Source of the DNA: a virus
Direction: 5' to 3' (one strand)
Length of the DNA stretch: 46,422 bases
IMG/VR virus record: IMGVR_UViG_3300032462_000014
Span: 1 to 46,422 of that record
The position numbers and the translations under genes are program-made. Numbering within the stretch: position 1 is the first letter of the stretch; each line of letters begins with the position of its first letter. Under the pieces are notes generated by a model. The model had not been told where the DNA came from. It saw nothing but the letters and a program-made list of their open reading frames with translations, and made no database searches. Shown in pieces: positions 27,301 through 35,042 of the stretch.

Positions 27301-27514
27301 TAGAACCATCAACCGACCAACCTGTATATGAATAGTCTGAGTGTAGGGTTTCTTTGTTAGAATCATAAACATGAAATTCCATAGTATCTTCCCCTGGATC
27401 ATAAGACCCTTCCAATTCATAGTTCGGAATTAGGGTTTGATCAATATTATTAAAACCCCCTTTAGATAAAAGATAGGGATTAATAGTATTTATTGAAGAA
27501 GAAATATTATTCAT
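21311..27514 (-). CDS. Giant adhesin-like virion protein with LamG-like region
   Basis: A 2067-aa protein, the longest gene here. Ser, Asn and Tyr dominate. Around residues 560-600 is GTISGLRQLINVWGIPNTIL, a helix-loop often seen in such phage proteins. Residues 645-850 look like a concanavalin/LamG jelly-roll: SSIAFRFQTLGIPDESHF at the start and VSGVQFTGSFQELRYYTKPL at the end. The C-terminal 700 residues are a mosaic of short beta segments without a clear family. Probably a large baseplate- or fibre-attached adhesin contacting the host surface. Its start is 7 nt into the end of the 121-aa gene, and it follows gp6 and DNRLRE-like genes in one operon. Confidence 0.85.
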   Translation of the reverse strand: MNNISSSINTINPYLLSKGGFNNIDQTLIPNYELEGSYDPGEDTMEFHVYDSNKETLHSDYSYTGWSVDGSNTSIKGKTNTNSIIVSPDYDLSRLGFDRGKLYGVYNFIKYKLGSSQDKKYYINEISSDRTEVSLKSNYINSKNIIPLVKTLKEELENIQSGSQVLKGLSPYFDEFYLNLGDNNYSIGINIDYVGNEDDGKVIVKLYQPLPSNYNVKDELNVVIKVGESKAYEVTFLSTDPSQRKNITYLQGPNTNLDFKAKQNPSTELKSENDLMETNSSASKFNLLKILKDEGVKITPNYSYGTFNEFVNFSSAKSRINNFYKKVSNIQGWEDQISLLTSTTSSSPTINSFYSRIENTIKNFDDFEYYQYYNSSSFSYPKTGSNYPYTLLNTGSTQVLTWMGNDIENHQYYGGYILSASLYDNKNQNWLYYTIPEFIRDNDDNNQYIEFSNMVGQHFDEVWMYTKALSERYNTTNNLDQGLPLGLIKDAIDSLGFTSVTSKNTDNFIGLIGENDGYYAPSTGSEFINDYIAVNVSGSTPNIIQSFPYALDKINKEILKRLYHNLSYLIKKKGTISGLRQLINVWGIPNTILRINEFGGKNKDNDNDYDDWYNRFSYAFKTNSNASYYTLITPWEETYSSFLKGERNVPSSIAFRFQTLGIPDESHFTQSLISNLNSSTSDGCGFGITLNYATQSLGNYQGTGSNPYGEYGTLNFVLGDNSGNFIESDDIYLPFFDKGWWSVLLKREGATTKGSANDITYTLYAKNKQYNGSDGNSLGFQASASFIITGSSDAGAQLYNTMFESTSSGAGVGLLLGGGKDGTQIKGTTKILNVSGVQFTGSFQELRYYTKPLNGNSFNSFVMNPESIEGNSVTGPESSFDMLAFRAPLGNELETKFTLPSGVSTTYYSSSHPSTYNEVPSLITGSFIYDGVVTSGYSLTSELTSSGDLSTSNVEVYFMNQPSSGVNNKISNKIQIKNNPYYGNLLSRETSIQQDYQVSRSYVEDTTMLEVGFSPQDEVNDDIIQSLGYNFISDTLGDPRFMTTGSVFYPQLRVIAKEYFKKYSKGNLQDYIRLIKYYDNSLFSSIKAYTPARTKVNTGIIIKQHLLERNRVHPTQFTINTKVATNSSSSMNESISFKNIEITASIPPTEIYSFTEGPGGVLNPYNNPSFNQSYTSSQHTPIGIIEKIEDTQKEFYNGEYEGTELPITTQSLFNNPYSSFKGEPIFYHTLITSSINYPSYSVDIHYYVSSDYTSALEIEELMTNNPPPETDAVILSLYLARTAPTYSLASIALWTKNKPETLDGRDNPTIPGWGDYLYPNEKKYPQNVRAPYFYFDLETGNVDPYLPGTPSSGKIASSLLGIPTDDKLWVQNTKQYRIFKYQKDRRLFRSSFSLVTPSGGFASKTLYLGSFKTQRDFHIKNIYNIGTASVNMYPLTYFNSGSDIAKWIPTSFIFNRLSLNGGDTINNINTLANNPTFQITLDYNGTPQSQGVYNLSGSIINNEYNLIESQGESTDDTNTYFQYNIDGRINSGSSDFSLTTTSNVLYNFSPILPSDFIFSNSDFNALLNNDEGIRKSKHIQSIEYQSGMHLPSNLNLIKQNKASRVETPDSNYHQKSFTQPRYLGSKLKSVNYNYYTPRSSSISFINGDSGSWDGDVSYGNESVINSYPRYFAHFKSSYSNLALEGTYIFEIDTLIESPQEDINVTNFKINTPTLKTKGNSDFLQIVSSAFEKNRDSLILYDSNISSSINYSTLKEKKSKIFQGGIQYNIIGATTTGLYGPSPNNFPNSSPAMSFTTSSFQETYRFELSYTIGNTVYGPLLITSSNSFILGGSNIKVSQSLNITTGEVCSFYGPGLGLINSINTVLELNQPTTYSLGEGYILGFPINSSLSLSTSKGDYKNYHTFNFSSSSIAGYSTQLLPFIIKQNDEIQITYLPMGGSAKQPHITQEFIVTSVSSEDGVGSLYQYSGSSPTNPTNTIHSSSLFNKINVSPDPSTLNIANGEIDNIIIRRREEKDNRIIIYQTPPQGVLGNNNITGGGFIIPNDFSITQKNNIQGLIDILKEKNSFG

Positions 27515-27872
27515 TGTTTATTATAGTATTAGTAAATTCCTCTATTAAGGATGCAGTTTCTTTTCTTAGTTCTAAGTTTTCATTTCTTAAATTATCTATT
27601 TCTTCTAAAAGGGCGTTAATTTCATCTTGGTTTGGGGTGAAATCTATATGTTCAGTACTTTCTTTTACCAAATATTCGTGTGAATTATTATCCCCATATT
27701 TAGGGATCTCGAAAAAGAGCTTGTTATATAAGGTAAAAAAGTCCTCTACGTTAGCCAAGTTGACATCGAAAAAATTAGGGTCTTTAACTTCCTTTAACTC
27801 TTTAAATGAAGCATCTACTGTCTTATAGAATTTTGATTTATCAAAAACGTTTCTATTTAATTTTATATCCAT
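27507..27872 (-). CDS. Small helical protein, possible adhesin chaperone
   Basis: A 121-aa acidic protein with a C-terminal coiled-coil (INALLEEIDNLRNENLELRK). No family recognised. It overlaps the ATG of the giant adhesin by 8 nt and lies between it and the DNRLRE-like protein. By position it may be an assembly helper or short tail component, but this is inference. Confidence 0.65.
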   Translation of the reverse strand: MDIKLNRNVFDKSKFYKTVDASFKELKEVKDPNFFDVNLANVEDFFTLYNKLFFEIPKYGDNNSHEYLVKESTEHIDFTPNQDEINALLEEIDNLRNENLELRKETASLIEEFTNTIINNE

Positions 27873-27873
27873 A

Positions 27874-29010
27874 TCACTTTTCTATTTTAAATCTAATATC
27901 TTCATTAAAAGTTTTTGTTACTCCATCTAATGTAGTCTTTATCAGTATTGTATATTCTCTATAAGGTTCTAACCCATCCATATAAACATCAAAATAACTA
28001 GATACAGGATCTGAGCTTATTTTGGTATATAAATTATCAAATTCTACAACAAATTCATTAGTCCCAGTATCTTTTATAGCATACCAAGATGAATTACCTG
28101 GTAAGTAATAATTTTGAGAATAGAAAGAAGAGGTTGAAAAAGTTCTTGTTGGGTATTTTGGAGTTGCAGATACTCTAAATCTAACTATATCTTCCATATA
28201 GTATACTTTTTCATTATTATATATAGAAATAAAGGATTGAGGATCACTTAAAATTGTTTGAGTAGATGAACCAGTATTAAAGGAGTAATCATCCCATCTA
28301 AATTCTAGTTCTGGTGGGTAAATAGTATGTGTATCTATTGAGAAATAACGCATAATTACGTCATTATTTAAATTGTCTATGAATTCATCACTATCTCGTT
28401 GTTTTATTAAGAATCCTTGGTTTAACACGCCATCTGAAGGATTAATAGAATTACTATACCATGTTTGGACTGTTGTAGTTACATCTACTTTTATATCTTT
28501 CTCATCAGAATAAGAAAAGCTTTGGGTTTGTACTAAGTTCAACCCTAAATTAGATCCTGTATACCAGTTTCCTCCTCCAGGAAGAGAAGTTTGGAATGAA
28601 GAAGTCACATATTCTGGTAAACTTGAAGTAGGCCATAGAGAGGACCCTTGATAATCTAAATACCTCCAACTAACACCATTAGTTACTTGAGGGGAATCCC
28701 CAAATTGACCCGTACCCATACCCCAATCCCCCGATATTGGATAGAAATATAGTTTTTTATCTAAATTCAAACCCGTTAATAAGGCCATTTTGTTTTTCAA
28801 ATAAACAACAGAGGAAGATGAATTGATTTTATTATCTATAATACCTACAATCTCCTCCGTTGAAAATTTTATTAAATACCTGCTAACTTGAGGATATGAA
28901 TCTCCCATATAAGTTGAAGCTTCCAATATAGGATCTAACCCTGAATTAGCATCAGGATATTGGGTGTATAATGTAGCATCCTTTTCAGGAAAGATCTTGT
29001 AAATTGCCAT
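27874..29010 (-). CDS. DNRLRE-like domain structural protein
   Basis: A 378-aa beta-rich protein. The opening IYKIFPEKDATLYTQYP followed by SRYLIKFSTEE resembles DNRLRE-type domains (an Asp-Ala-xx-Tyr start and an RxLIKF strand), which are found in secreted and phage tail proteins and bind surface polysaccharides in some cases. A second half, VVEFDNLYTKISSDP and DVYMDGLEPYREYTILIKT, looks like a fibronectin-type strand pair. It lies between gp6 and the giant adhesin, so it is likely part of the tail tip. Confidence 0.75.
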   Translation of the reverse strand: MAIYKIFPEKDATLYTQYPDANSGLDPILEASTYMGDSYPQVSRYLIKFSTEEIVGIIDNKINSSSSVVYLKNKMALLTGLNLDKKLYFYPISGDWGMGTGQFGDSPQVTNGVSWRYLDYQGSSLWPTSSLPEYVTSSFQTSLPGGGNWYTGSNLGLNLVQTQSFSYSDEKDIKVDVTTTVQTWYSNSINPSDGVLNQGFLIKQRDSDEFIDNLNNDVIMRYFSIDTHTIYPPELEFRWDDYSFNTGSSTQTILSDPQSFISIYNNEKVYYMEDIVRFRVSATPKYPTRTFSTSSFYSQNYYLPGNSSWYAIKDTGTNEFVVEFDNLYTKISSDPVSSYFDVYMDGLEPYREYTILIKTTLDGVTKTFNEDIRFKIEK

Positions 29011-29026
29011 TTAAATGTTTTATGTT

Positions 29027-30889
29027 TTAAAAATTAACTATCCTTCCCTTTATATCATTATTAGGAAACTTCACTTCAAATATCATAGGGTCTATTGAAG
29101 GGTAAACCACACCATCTATAGCCGCTCCCTTAATATCATATGCAAAATTACTATAACCTAAAACTTCTTCTGTTAAATTGTGGATTTCAACTAATTTTAC
29201 AGTTTGAACCCCTTCTACTTTATCTAAAAGAACATATAAGTCTCTCAATATTATAGGTTCATTTATTTGCCATTTATCTATTTGGAAATGTTCTTGAACT
29301 CTGTCTATACATTTAGTAAGTACTTCACTATTGTTATAAGATGGGAGGGTAATTATATTAAAATTTATACCTATATTAATAATAAAGGCATCTTTAATTC
29401 TAATAGAATCATTTATCATTCTATATTCTGATAGATATGTTTTTAAGTTGTTTTTAATTAAAGGTGAAGCTATTCTTAAGTTCTTATTATTATCAAAAGT
29501 CAGGATATAGAGATCTAGGACAGTAGGAAGTTCTCCCAACTGGTAGTCTCCTACTTTACTTTGAGCGGTAAAAGCTTTAGCTATAGAACCTAAGTTTGAA
29601 GGCATAGATAAAGCCCTAATTAAATAATCTGAAGTAGTTACACTTCTTAATTGATTTTGGAAATTTCCTAAAGCCTTAACTTTTAAATCCTCAATGGTAT
29701 CTCCATCAGACCCCCCATCTGCTGCTAGGGCATTATTAGATGCTAAAGAATTGAATGTTATGTCAGCTAATGAAGAGTTAGATAAATTAGGATTATTAAA
29801 GGTAATATTGCTAGTATCCAACACTGATAGAGAACCAGCCTCAACGTTGGAGGTGATTCCTCCCCCTGTAAGATATCTAACAGTTAATGTTATGTTAGAA
29901 GGTGATATTCCATAAGTTTTAGTATACATGAAATTCAATGGAGAGAATGCTGTGGTTAATTTGTCTTTCTCAAAAGGAAGTCCTAAACCTACATTATCAG
30001 GGTTTGGGGTGATTTCCTCATCACTATCCATAAAGGATCCTGCTCCAAATTGGATTTCTAAAGTAGTTGGATTTATAAATCTAGAGGCAAATCTCCTTTG
30101 GGTTTGTTTTAGCTGTAATATATAAGGGGATGATGGATCGGAAGTATATAGAGGATCATTTACGTTTGTATTTCTTATATAATCAAATACACTTTCTTGG
30201 GCCAAGTTTGGTACTTCATACCAAGTATTTCCTTCACTATCCACAGCATCTAATATTCCTATTATGTTGGAAGCATTTAGGGTCCTACTATCAAATTTAA
30301 CTGGAGAGTTAAAGGAAAATGTAGTTGTATTAATAGTAGAAGAAATAGATTTCCTTGTTTTCTTTAATAAGAAAGATGTAGGATCATCTCCTGATATTTC
30401 ATATATAGTAGTTTCCGTAGGGTCGAAAGAAGAAGATGAGGAAAAATCTAAAGGATCCTCAATTATAAATTTAATGTTAGAGTTTGAATTTGAAGATATT
30501 TGAGTGTTTTGAGGGATAGTAAGACAATATGAAAAGTCTGGTACGTAAGAAGAAGCACTTAATATAGAAGGTAATGTTTGGTAAAAGTCTACATCTACAG
30601 AAGAGGCTGTAGTAGTTTTCGGTTTATATCCTAAAAATTGAGACATTTGATATACATTTTCTATTTGTCTAGAATGTTGTATAAATGTTTCTTGAATTTG
30701 GTTATCTAGGTAAAAAGATAAAACATCCCCTACATAAGAAGCCATCTCTATAAATAACATCCCCGTTGATGAGGGGGAAAAATCATTATAAGTATCAGAA
30801 AAATATGTTTTTGAATACTCTATTAAGGAATTCTTAAAACTGTTAAAGTCTTTATTTATATATTTTATGTCTTTAGTAGAATTTGCCAT
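29027..30889 (-). CDS. 6: Baseplate wedge protein (T4 gp6-like)
   Basis: A 620-aa protein (T4 gp6: about 660). The N-terminus contains INKDFNSFKNSLIEYSKTYF and FSPSSTGMLFIEMASYVGDV, the two hallmarks of gp6-type baseplate J proteins in marine T4-like phages. It continues with QSRQIENVYQMSQFLGYKP-type sequence, GGGITSNVEAGSL in the middle, and SMPSNLGSIAKAFTAQ near residue 435. It forms the wedge ring that surrounds the hub. The gp25-like gene is 1 nt upstream, the usual pair order in T4-like genomes. Confidence 0.93.
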   Translation of the reverse strand: MANSTKDIKYINKDFNSFKNSLIEYSKTYFSDTYNDFSPSSTGMLFIEMASYVGDVLSFYLDNQIQETFIQHSRQIENVYQMSQFLGYKPKTTTASSVDVDFYQTLPSILSASSYVPDFSYCLTIPQNTQISSNSNSNIKFIIEDPLDFSSSSSFDPTETTIYEISGDDPTSFLLKKTRKSISSTINTTTFSFNSPVKFDSRTLNASNIIGILDAVDSEGNTWYEVPNLAQESVFDYIRNTNVNDPLYTSDPSSPYILQLKQTQRRFASRFINPTTLEIQFGAGSFMDSDEEITPNPDNVGLGLPFEKDKLTTAFSPLNFMYTKTYGISPSNITLTVRYLTGGGITSNVEAGSLSVLDTSNITFNNPNLSNSSLADITFNSLASNNALAADGGSDGDTIEDLKVKALGNFQNQLRSVTTSDYLIRALSMPSNLGSIAKAFTAQSKVGDYQLGELPTVLDLYILTFDNNKNLRIASPLIKNNLKTYLSEYRMINDSIRIKDAFIINIGINFNIITLPSYNNSEVLTKCIDRVQEHFQIDKWQINEPIILRDLYVLLDKVEGVQTVKLVEIHNLTEEVLGYSNFAYDIKGAAIDGVVYPSIDPMIFEVKFPNNDIKGRIVNF

Positions 30890-30890
30890 T

Positions 30891-31298
30891 TTATTTTAAA
30901 ACGATATTAAATGAATCTTTTACATCCAACCTAGAGATTTGGTAATCTAATCTAAATTCAATTGTATTAAAATTTGGGGAATTATTAAATGCTATTTTTT
31001 CTATTATAACGTCGGGGAAATATCTCCTTATATCTTCTTGAATTCTTTCCTTTAATTCGTCTGTAGTATAATCTGTTATGTTTTCAAACAGTAAAGTTTT
31101 TAAATCAGAACCAAAATTAGGGTTAAATACTCTTTCTCTTTTATTAGTTAATAAGTAATTAATCAAATTAGCTTTGGTTTGGTCCTTGGTTTGGTAAGTA
31201 GTATTAAAAACGGCATTCCCGTTTAAAGGGAAGCCAAAACCTATCCCTTTATGTAGAAAAGTATCTATTGGATATTTATTAGGTAAAAGCTGAGCCAT
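30891..31298 (-). CDS. 25: Baseplate wedge protein (T4 gp25/GPW-like)
   Basis: A 135-aa protein with the gp25/GPW fold pattern: GFGFPLNGNAVFN at the start, then NLINYLLTNKRERVFNPNFG, which contains the conserved RERxxxPxxG, and EDIRRYFPDVIIEKIAF in the last third. It is a lysozyme-like (non-enzymatic) baseplate part that links sheath and wedge. It overlaps the upstream 105-aa gene by 1 nt and is followed by gp6. Confidence 0.93.
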   Translation of the reverse strand: MAQLLPNKYPIDTFLHKGIGFGFPLNGNAVFNTTYQTKDQTKANLINYLLTNKRERVFNPNFGSDLKTLLFENITDYTTDELKERIQEDIRRYFPDVIIEKIAFNNSPNFNTIEFRLDYQISRLDVKDSFNIVLK

Positions 31299-31615
31299 TA
31301 TTTCCCAATAAGTTGTTTAATTACATCCATACTTACCTCGCCTGAAGGTAAAGTCCCATTTATTATATCCATCCCTCCTAAGGGAGAGAATTGTGGAAGA
31401 TCCTTAGTAGTTAAAGATATTTCTGTTTGATCTATCATATCTAGATATAATTTTCTCTTTTCAGATTCAGTTAAGGTTGATTTGCTGATTTCTTTTTTTT
31501 CATTAATAGGGGCCTTTCCTTGGGATAAGGCCTCAATAAGGAAAGTTTTAATTTCCTCTTGAAAAGCTTCTTTAACCGCTTCTTTAATTATTTTTTTAAA
31601 AGTTTTTGTTTTCAT
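31298..31615 (-). CDS. Small protein with KKIIKEAVKE-type N-terminus
   Basis: A 105-aa protein. The N-terminus MKTKTFKKIIKEAVKEAFQE is another form of the lysine-rich amphipathic peptide present in proteins near 11-13 kb. The last third, FSPLGGMDIINGTLPSGE, is hydrophobic with glycine. The late-type motif lies only a few bases before its ATG. Unknown function, next to gp25. Confidence 0.7.
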   Translation of the reverse strand: MKTKTFKKIIKEAVKEAFQEEIKTFLIEALSQGKAPINEKKEISKSTLTESEKRKLYLDMIDQTEISLTTKDLPQFSPLGGMDIINGTLPSGEVSMDVIKQLIGK

Positions 31616-31630
31616 TTGTTATAAATATTA
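31616..31630 (-). promoter_or_regulatory. Late-promoter-type motif abutting a start codon
   Basis: The coding strand reads TTAATATTTATAACAA directly followed by ATG; read as a promoter it leaves almost no leader. Confidence 0.5.
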
Positions 31631-31643
31631 AGTAATTAAATTT

Positions 31644-33440
31644 TTAAATAGGAAGAGATAGCCAATTAATATAATTATTTAAATAAAACTGGAAGGATTG
31701 GGATGAAATATTTAAATTTAAATCCTCTACCTTATCCCATTTATATAAAGAATCATCCCAAGTGAAAACTCTCTTTCTTATTTCATAGAATAAAACACCG
31801 CCTAATTCTTCATAAGTTATTACTGTTTGGTTGTTTTCCCCAAAATCATTAAAAGGATATAAATTAGGAGTATATGTAACCCATTCATTATTTTGGAATT
31901 GATATAAATATGTAGTATTAGGAATAGGTCTTATTTCATCTACAAATCCAGGAACACCAAAAGGAACATAAGCATTTAAAGGAATAACTCCAGTTTCAGC
32001 CAATACCCTCCCATCAGATAAAATACGAAATTCACCTACTATAAAAATATTATTTACTAGTAAAGCATTATATCCAGAAATCCCAATACTATTATATATT
32101 TTTTTAAAGGATAACATCCATCTACTTAAAGTTGAATTCCAAAGATATCTTCTTATTTCTAGATTTATATTATTATTTACATTTATAGAAGATTCTAAAA
32201 CCTCATATGTCTCTTTAATTTCCCCTTCATATTCACCTGGAAAACTGAATGGATAGTTTGAAGGAGGTATTGTATAATTACCCCCGGAAAGTATTACAGA
32301 TTCTTCCCAACTGTTGTGGGATTCATTTATTATATCTTCTAATTCAAATGGAGTTTGAGGGTATGCTAAAGATTTGTCTATAAGATCCCACTTCTTAGTA
32401 AAAATATCAAATTTATATTTTCTTAAAGTAACTGTATAAGATTGGGGGTTTTCTGTAGTTATGTTAGTATTAGAAACGTTATAGTTACTGATGGTATTTA
32501 TTATTTGATATAGTTGTCTTATTTCTAAAGCTGAAGTTCCAGGGGTAGTAAAGGGAAAATAAAAATTTAAATCACCCTCGAAACTTTGATCAACTAACTC
32601 ATAATCGGTTATAGAATCTATCATAAATTTGATCTCGTTAACTAGAACTTCTAATGTTGTAGAATATGAATAGGTTCCTTCTAAAGTATTATATACTATT
32701 TCATTGGGGTCTTTCTTTCCTTCGACTCTTCTGGATAATAAATTTAAAGGATTATTATCATTGGTTTGTAATGTAATTTTATATCCTTTATAAATTAGGG
32801 GATCATAAGTATTAGGTTGGAGTTTTTCTTCAAGTATGTTACTATGAATTATATTTAAATCTTCTGAAGGAAATAGGTTACTTTGGGCTGTTATATTTCC
32901 TATCTCTTCTATTAGTTCTAATTTTTCATCTTCTGATAGGGAAATAGCTAATTCAGAAATACATTTATCTAATAGTATGTCTAATTGTTGCAGTTTAGAG
33001 GTTATATTATTTACTGATTGAGATATTTCTTTTAAAACCGTTGGGATGATATTTATAGTTCCTTTTCCGCTTTTTATTAAGTCTCCTAGTTTATCTAAAG
33101 CGTCCGCCAATATTGTTATTACGTTAATAGGAATACCCACACCAGCAACCGCCACAGGAACGGGGATTGATTTTATTACTTTTATAGCTATATCTACTGA
33201 AGTTATTAAGGTCTTCGCTGTAGTAGATGTTTTATTTAAGTTTGATGTTATAGAAGTAATATTAGATAGGGATGATTGTATTTGGTTTTTTTGTTTTACT
33301 ATCCTTAATAATACATCTTTGATTGGGCAACTATCTTGAAACTTGTTTAAAATATCATCTATAGCTATATCAAATCTTTCAGTACTTTTTATTACTTTAG
33401 ATATACTATTAATTACTATTTTGGATAAGAGTATAGACAT
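31644..33440 (-). CDS. Baseplate/tail structural protein, unknown family
   Basis: A 598-aa protein. Residues 1-190 are helical with an Ala/Val/Ile-rich stretch (PVPVAVAGVGIPINVITILA) and Asn-Thr-Ser heptads. Residues 200-598 are beta-rich with three loosely repeated motifs of the type R-aromatic-x-W/F ... W (RKYKFDIFTKKWDL, RRYLWNSTLSRWML, RKRVFTWDDSLYKW). It is adjacent (1 nt) to the gp5-like gene and upstream of gp25 and gp6. Position and composition suggest a hub or fibre-attachment component. No catalytic site seen. Confidence 0.75.
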   Translation of the reverse strand: MSILLSKIVINSISKVIKSTERFDIAIDDILNKFQDSCPIKDVLLRIVKQKNQIQSSLSNITSITSNLNKTSTTAKTLITSVDIAIKVIKSIPVPVAVAGVGIPINVITILADALDKLGDLIKSGKGTINIIPTVLKEISQSVNNITSKLQQLDILLDKCISELAISLSEDEKLELIEEIGNITAQSNLFPSEDLNIIHSNILEEKLQPNTYDPLIYKGYKITLQTNDNNPLNLLSRRVEGKKDPNEIVYNTLEGTYSYSTTLEVLVNEIKFMIDSITDYELVDQSFEGDLNFYFPFTTPGTSALEIRQLYQIINTISNYNVSNTNITTENPQSYTVTLRKYKFDIFTKKWDLIDKSLAYPQTPFELEDIINESHNSWEESVILSGGNYTIPPSNYPFSFPGEYEGEIKETYEVLESSINVNNNINLEIRRYLWNSTLSRWMLSFKKIYNSIGISGYNALLVNNIFIVGEFRILSDGRVLAETGVIPLNAYVPFGVPGFVDEIRPIPNTTYLYQFQNNEWVTYTPNLYPFNDFGENNQTVITYEELGGVLFYEIRKRVFTWDDSLYKWDKVEDLNLNISSQSFQFYLNNYINWLSLPI

Positions 33441-34666
33441 TATTTAGATTTACTTACTTTTGATTTATAAGTTTCTAATTTATTAATCATATTTTGAGCT
33501 TTTACCCCTAATTTAATAGCAGGGGCGGGTATTGAAGCGTTAACAACATTAGGAGGACCTGCACCTATAGGGGTAGATAAAGCATTACTTATAGATACTA
33601 TCCCTTTAAGAACTTCTTTTAAGTCCTTAAAAAACTTATCCCCCAATATCATAGATTCAGTAGCGTCCTTAGACCCTAATAATACCTTTTTAGAATTGAC
33701 TATATGTAATGGGGAATCTATATTTACACTCTTTATTGAGTTTAAATTTATAGACTCATATGAAGAAAATAATATTGAATCTTTTTTAGCATTTATTAAG
33801 ATTCTATCACTATTTATTATTACCTGTTCTTTATTAAATTCTGATGGTTTAATAGGAGGGTTTTTATATGAAGAATAGTCATTGCTAACTACTTCTATTG
33901 GGATTTTTTGGGTTGAAGTAAACCAAATACTAGATCCATTTTTATTTATATCCTCAATTTGAGGTACCCATGGGGAGGATGATTCTTTATATTGTTTATT
34001 TTTTATAATAGTTATAGGATCTCCATTTTCCCCTTCTGAAGACCAATAGTTTATTATGTTTTTTCCTTTTACAGTAGACCCAAATCTTATACTTTGACCC
34101 CATCTCCCTTCATATATTATATCTCCTTCGTAAGGGTAGGAATTTCTTATATCATCCTTTTCTTTAAAGCTTTCACCAAGAAATATGTTACTACTATTCC
34201 CTACAATTTTATTAAAAGACCCTAATGCCGTTTGTTCATAATCAGAAGAAGGGGAATTATAAACCCCATGGATGGGGTCTGGTATTGCGTTATGATGGGA
34301 GCTGTTCCATATGTTTATAGGATGAAAATAGTAGTAAGAACCATCATTAACATCCCTTTGAATATTATTGTTAGGTAAAGATATTACATAAACTGTTTCA
34401 TTTATTAATGGATAATTTTTTATATTAGGAAATAAAGGTTTGGCGAAAGAATTAGAAGTAAGATCTTTAGATGGGTTTGGGGAGTTTAAACTAGAAAAAA
34501 ATATAGCCCCTAAAGAATCCCATCCACCATAATCGTTAAAAATTTCTGGATGGGTCTTATCATTTAAAAAAACATATCTAACCCTAGCAGAGAAAATTCC
34601 TAATGGTGGGGTTTTTATTCCCTTCTCATGTAGTAAACTCCCTAAACCATAAATAGACTTTTTCAT
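33440..34666 (-). CDS. 5: Baseplate hub protein (gp5-like, OB-fold N-terminal domain)
   Basis: A 408-aa protein. After IYGLGSLLHEKGIKTPPLGI the segment IFSARVRYVFLND and later NYPLINETVYVISLPNNN fit the OB-fold strand pairs of gp5/VgrG-type hubs, and YYYFHPINIWNSSHHNAIP continues the pattern used in T4-like phages. No lysozyme catalytic domain can be recognised, so unlike T4 gp5 it probably lacks the fused muramidase. The C-terminus is helical (KLGVKAQNMINKLETYKSK) rather than the classic beta-helix. Confident as hub-like, less so for the exact fold. Confidence 0.75.
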   Translation of the reverse strand: MKKSIYGLGSLLHEKGIKTPPLGIFSARVRYVFLNDKTHPEIFNDYGGWDSLGAIFFSSLNSPNPSKDLTSNSFAKPLFPNIKNYPLINETVYVISLPNNNIQRDVNDGSYYYFHPINIWNSSHHNAIPDPIHGVYNSPSSDYEQTALGSFNKIVGNSSNIFLGESFKEKDDIRNSYPYEGDIIYEGRWGQSIRFGSTVKGKNIINYWSSEGENGDPITIIKNKQYKESSSPWVPQIEDINKNGSSIWFTSTQKIPIEVVSNDYSSYKNPPIKPSEFNKEQVIINSDRILINAKKDSILFSSYESINLNSIKSVNIDSPLHIVNSKKVLLGSKDATESMILGDKFFKDLKEVLKGIVSISNALSTPIGAGPPNVVNASIPAPAIKLGVKAQNMINKLETYKSKVSKSK

Positions 34667-34667
34667 T

Positions 34668-35006
34668 TTACTTGGATGGGGGGGAAAGTTTCTCTAATTC
34701 CTCCATTAACTGTTCTTTTTCTTCTTCAGATAATGAGAAATCAGATTCTGAAGATGCATTTTGGAATGCTTTTTGTATTATCCCTGCCATTTTAAGGAGG
34801 GCATCATCATTTTTTACCCCTATATCCATATAATCTTTTATTAAGGGGACTAGGAGGGTAGCATCTCCTATGTCTTGCATAAGGGGTTTTAGTTGGTTGA
34901 TTAAGGTAGTAACTTGGGATTGTCTAGCTTTTTGGTTATTGTAGATTTCCTCTAATAAACCCCCAAAGGTTTTATTTTTAAATAATTTTTTTCCTAATAT
35001 ATCCAT
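34668..35006 (-). CDS. Small helical protein of the baseplate operon
   Basis: A 112-aa protein, mostly helical (LLEEIYNNQKARQSQVTTLI) with an acidic C-terminus (SLSEEEKEQLMEELEKL). No family recognised. It begins the baseplate operon, with a late-type motif 16-29 nt upstream, and ends 1 nt before the hub gene. It may be an assembly factor. Confidence 0.72.
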   Translation of the reverse strand: MDILGKKLFKNKTFGGLLEEIYNNQKARQSQVTTLINQLKPLMQDIGDATLLVPLIKDYMDIGVKNDDALLKMAGIIQKAFQNASSESDFSLSEEEKEQLMEELEKLSPPSK

Positions 35007-35021
35007 AACATTCTATATTTT

Positions 35022-35035
35022 GTTTATAAATATAT
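35022..35035 (-). promoter_or_regulatory. Late-promoter-type motif before baseplate operon
   Basis: The coding strand reads TATATATTTATAAACAAAA upstream of the 112-aa gene and hence of the hub, gp25 and gp6 genes. Confidence 0.55.
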
Positions 35036-35042
35036 AACTTTA

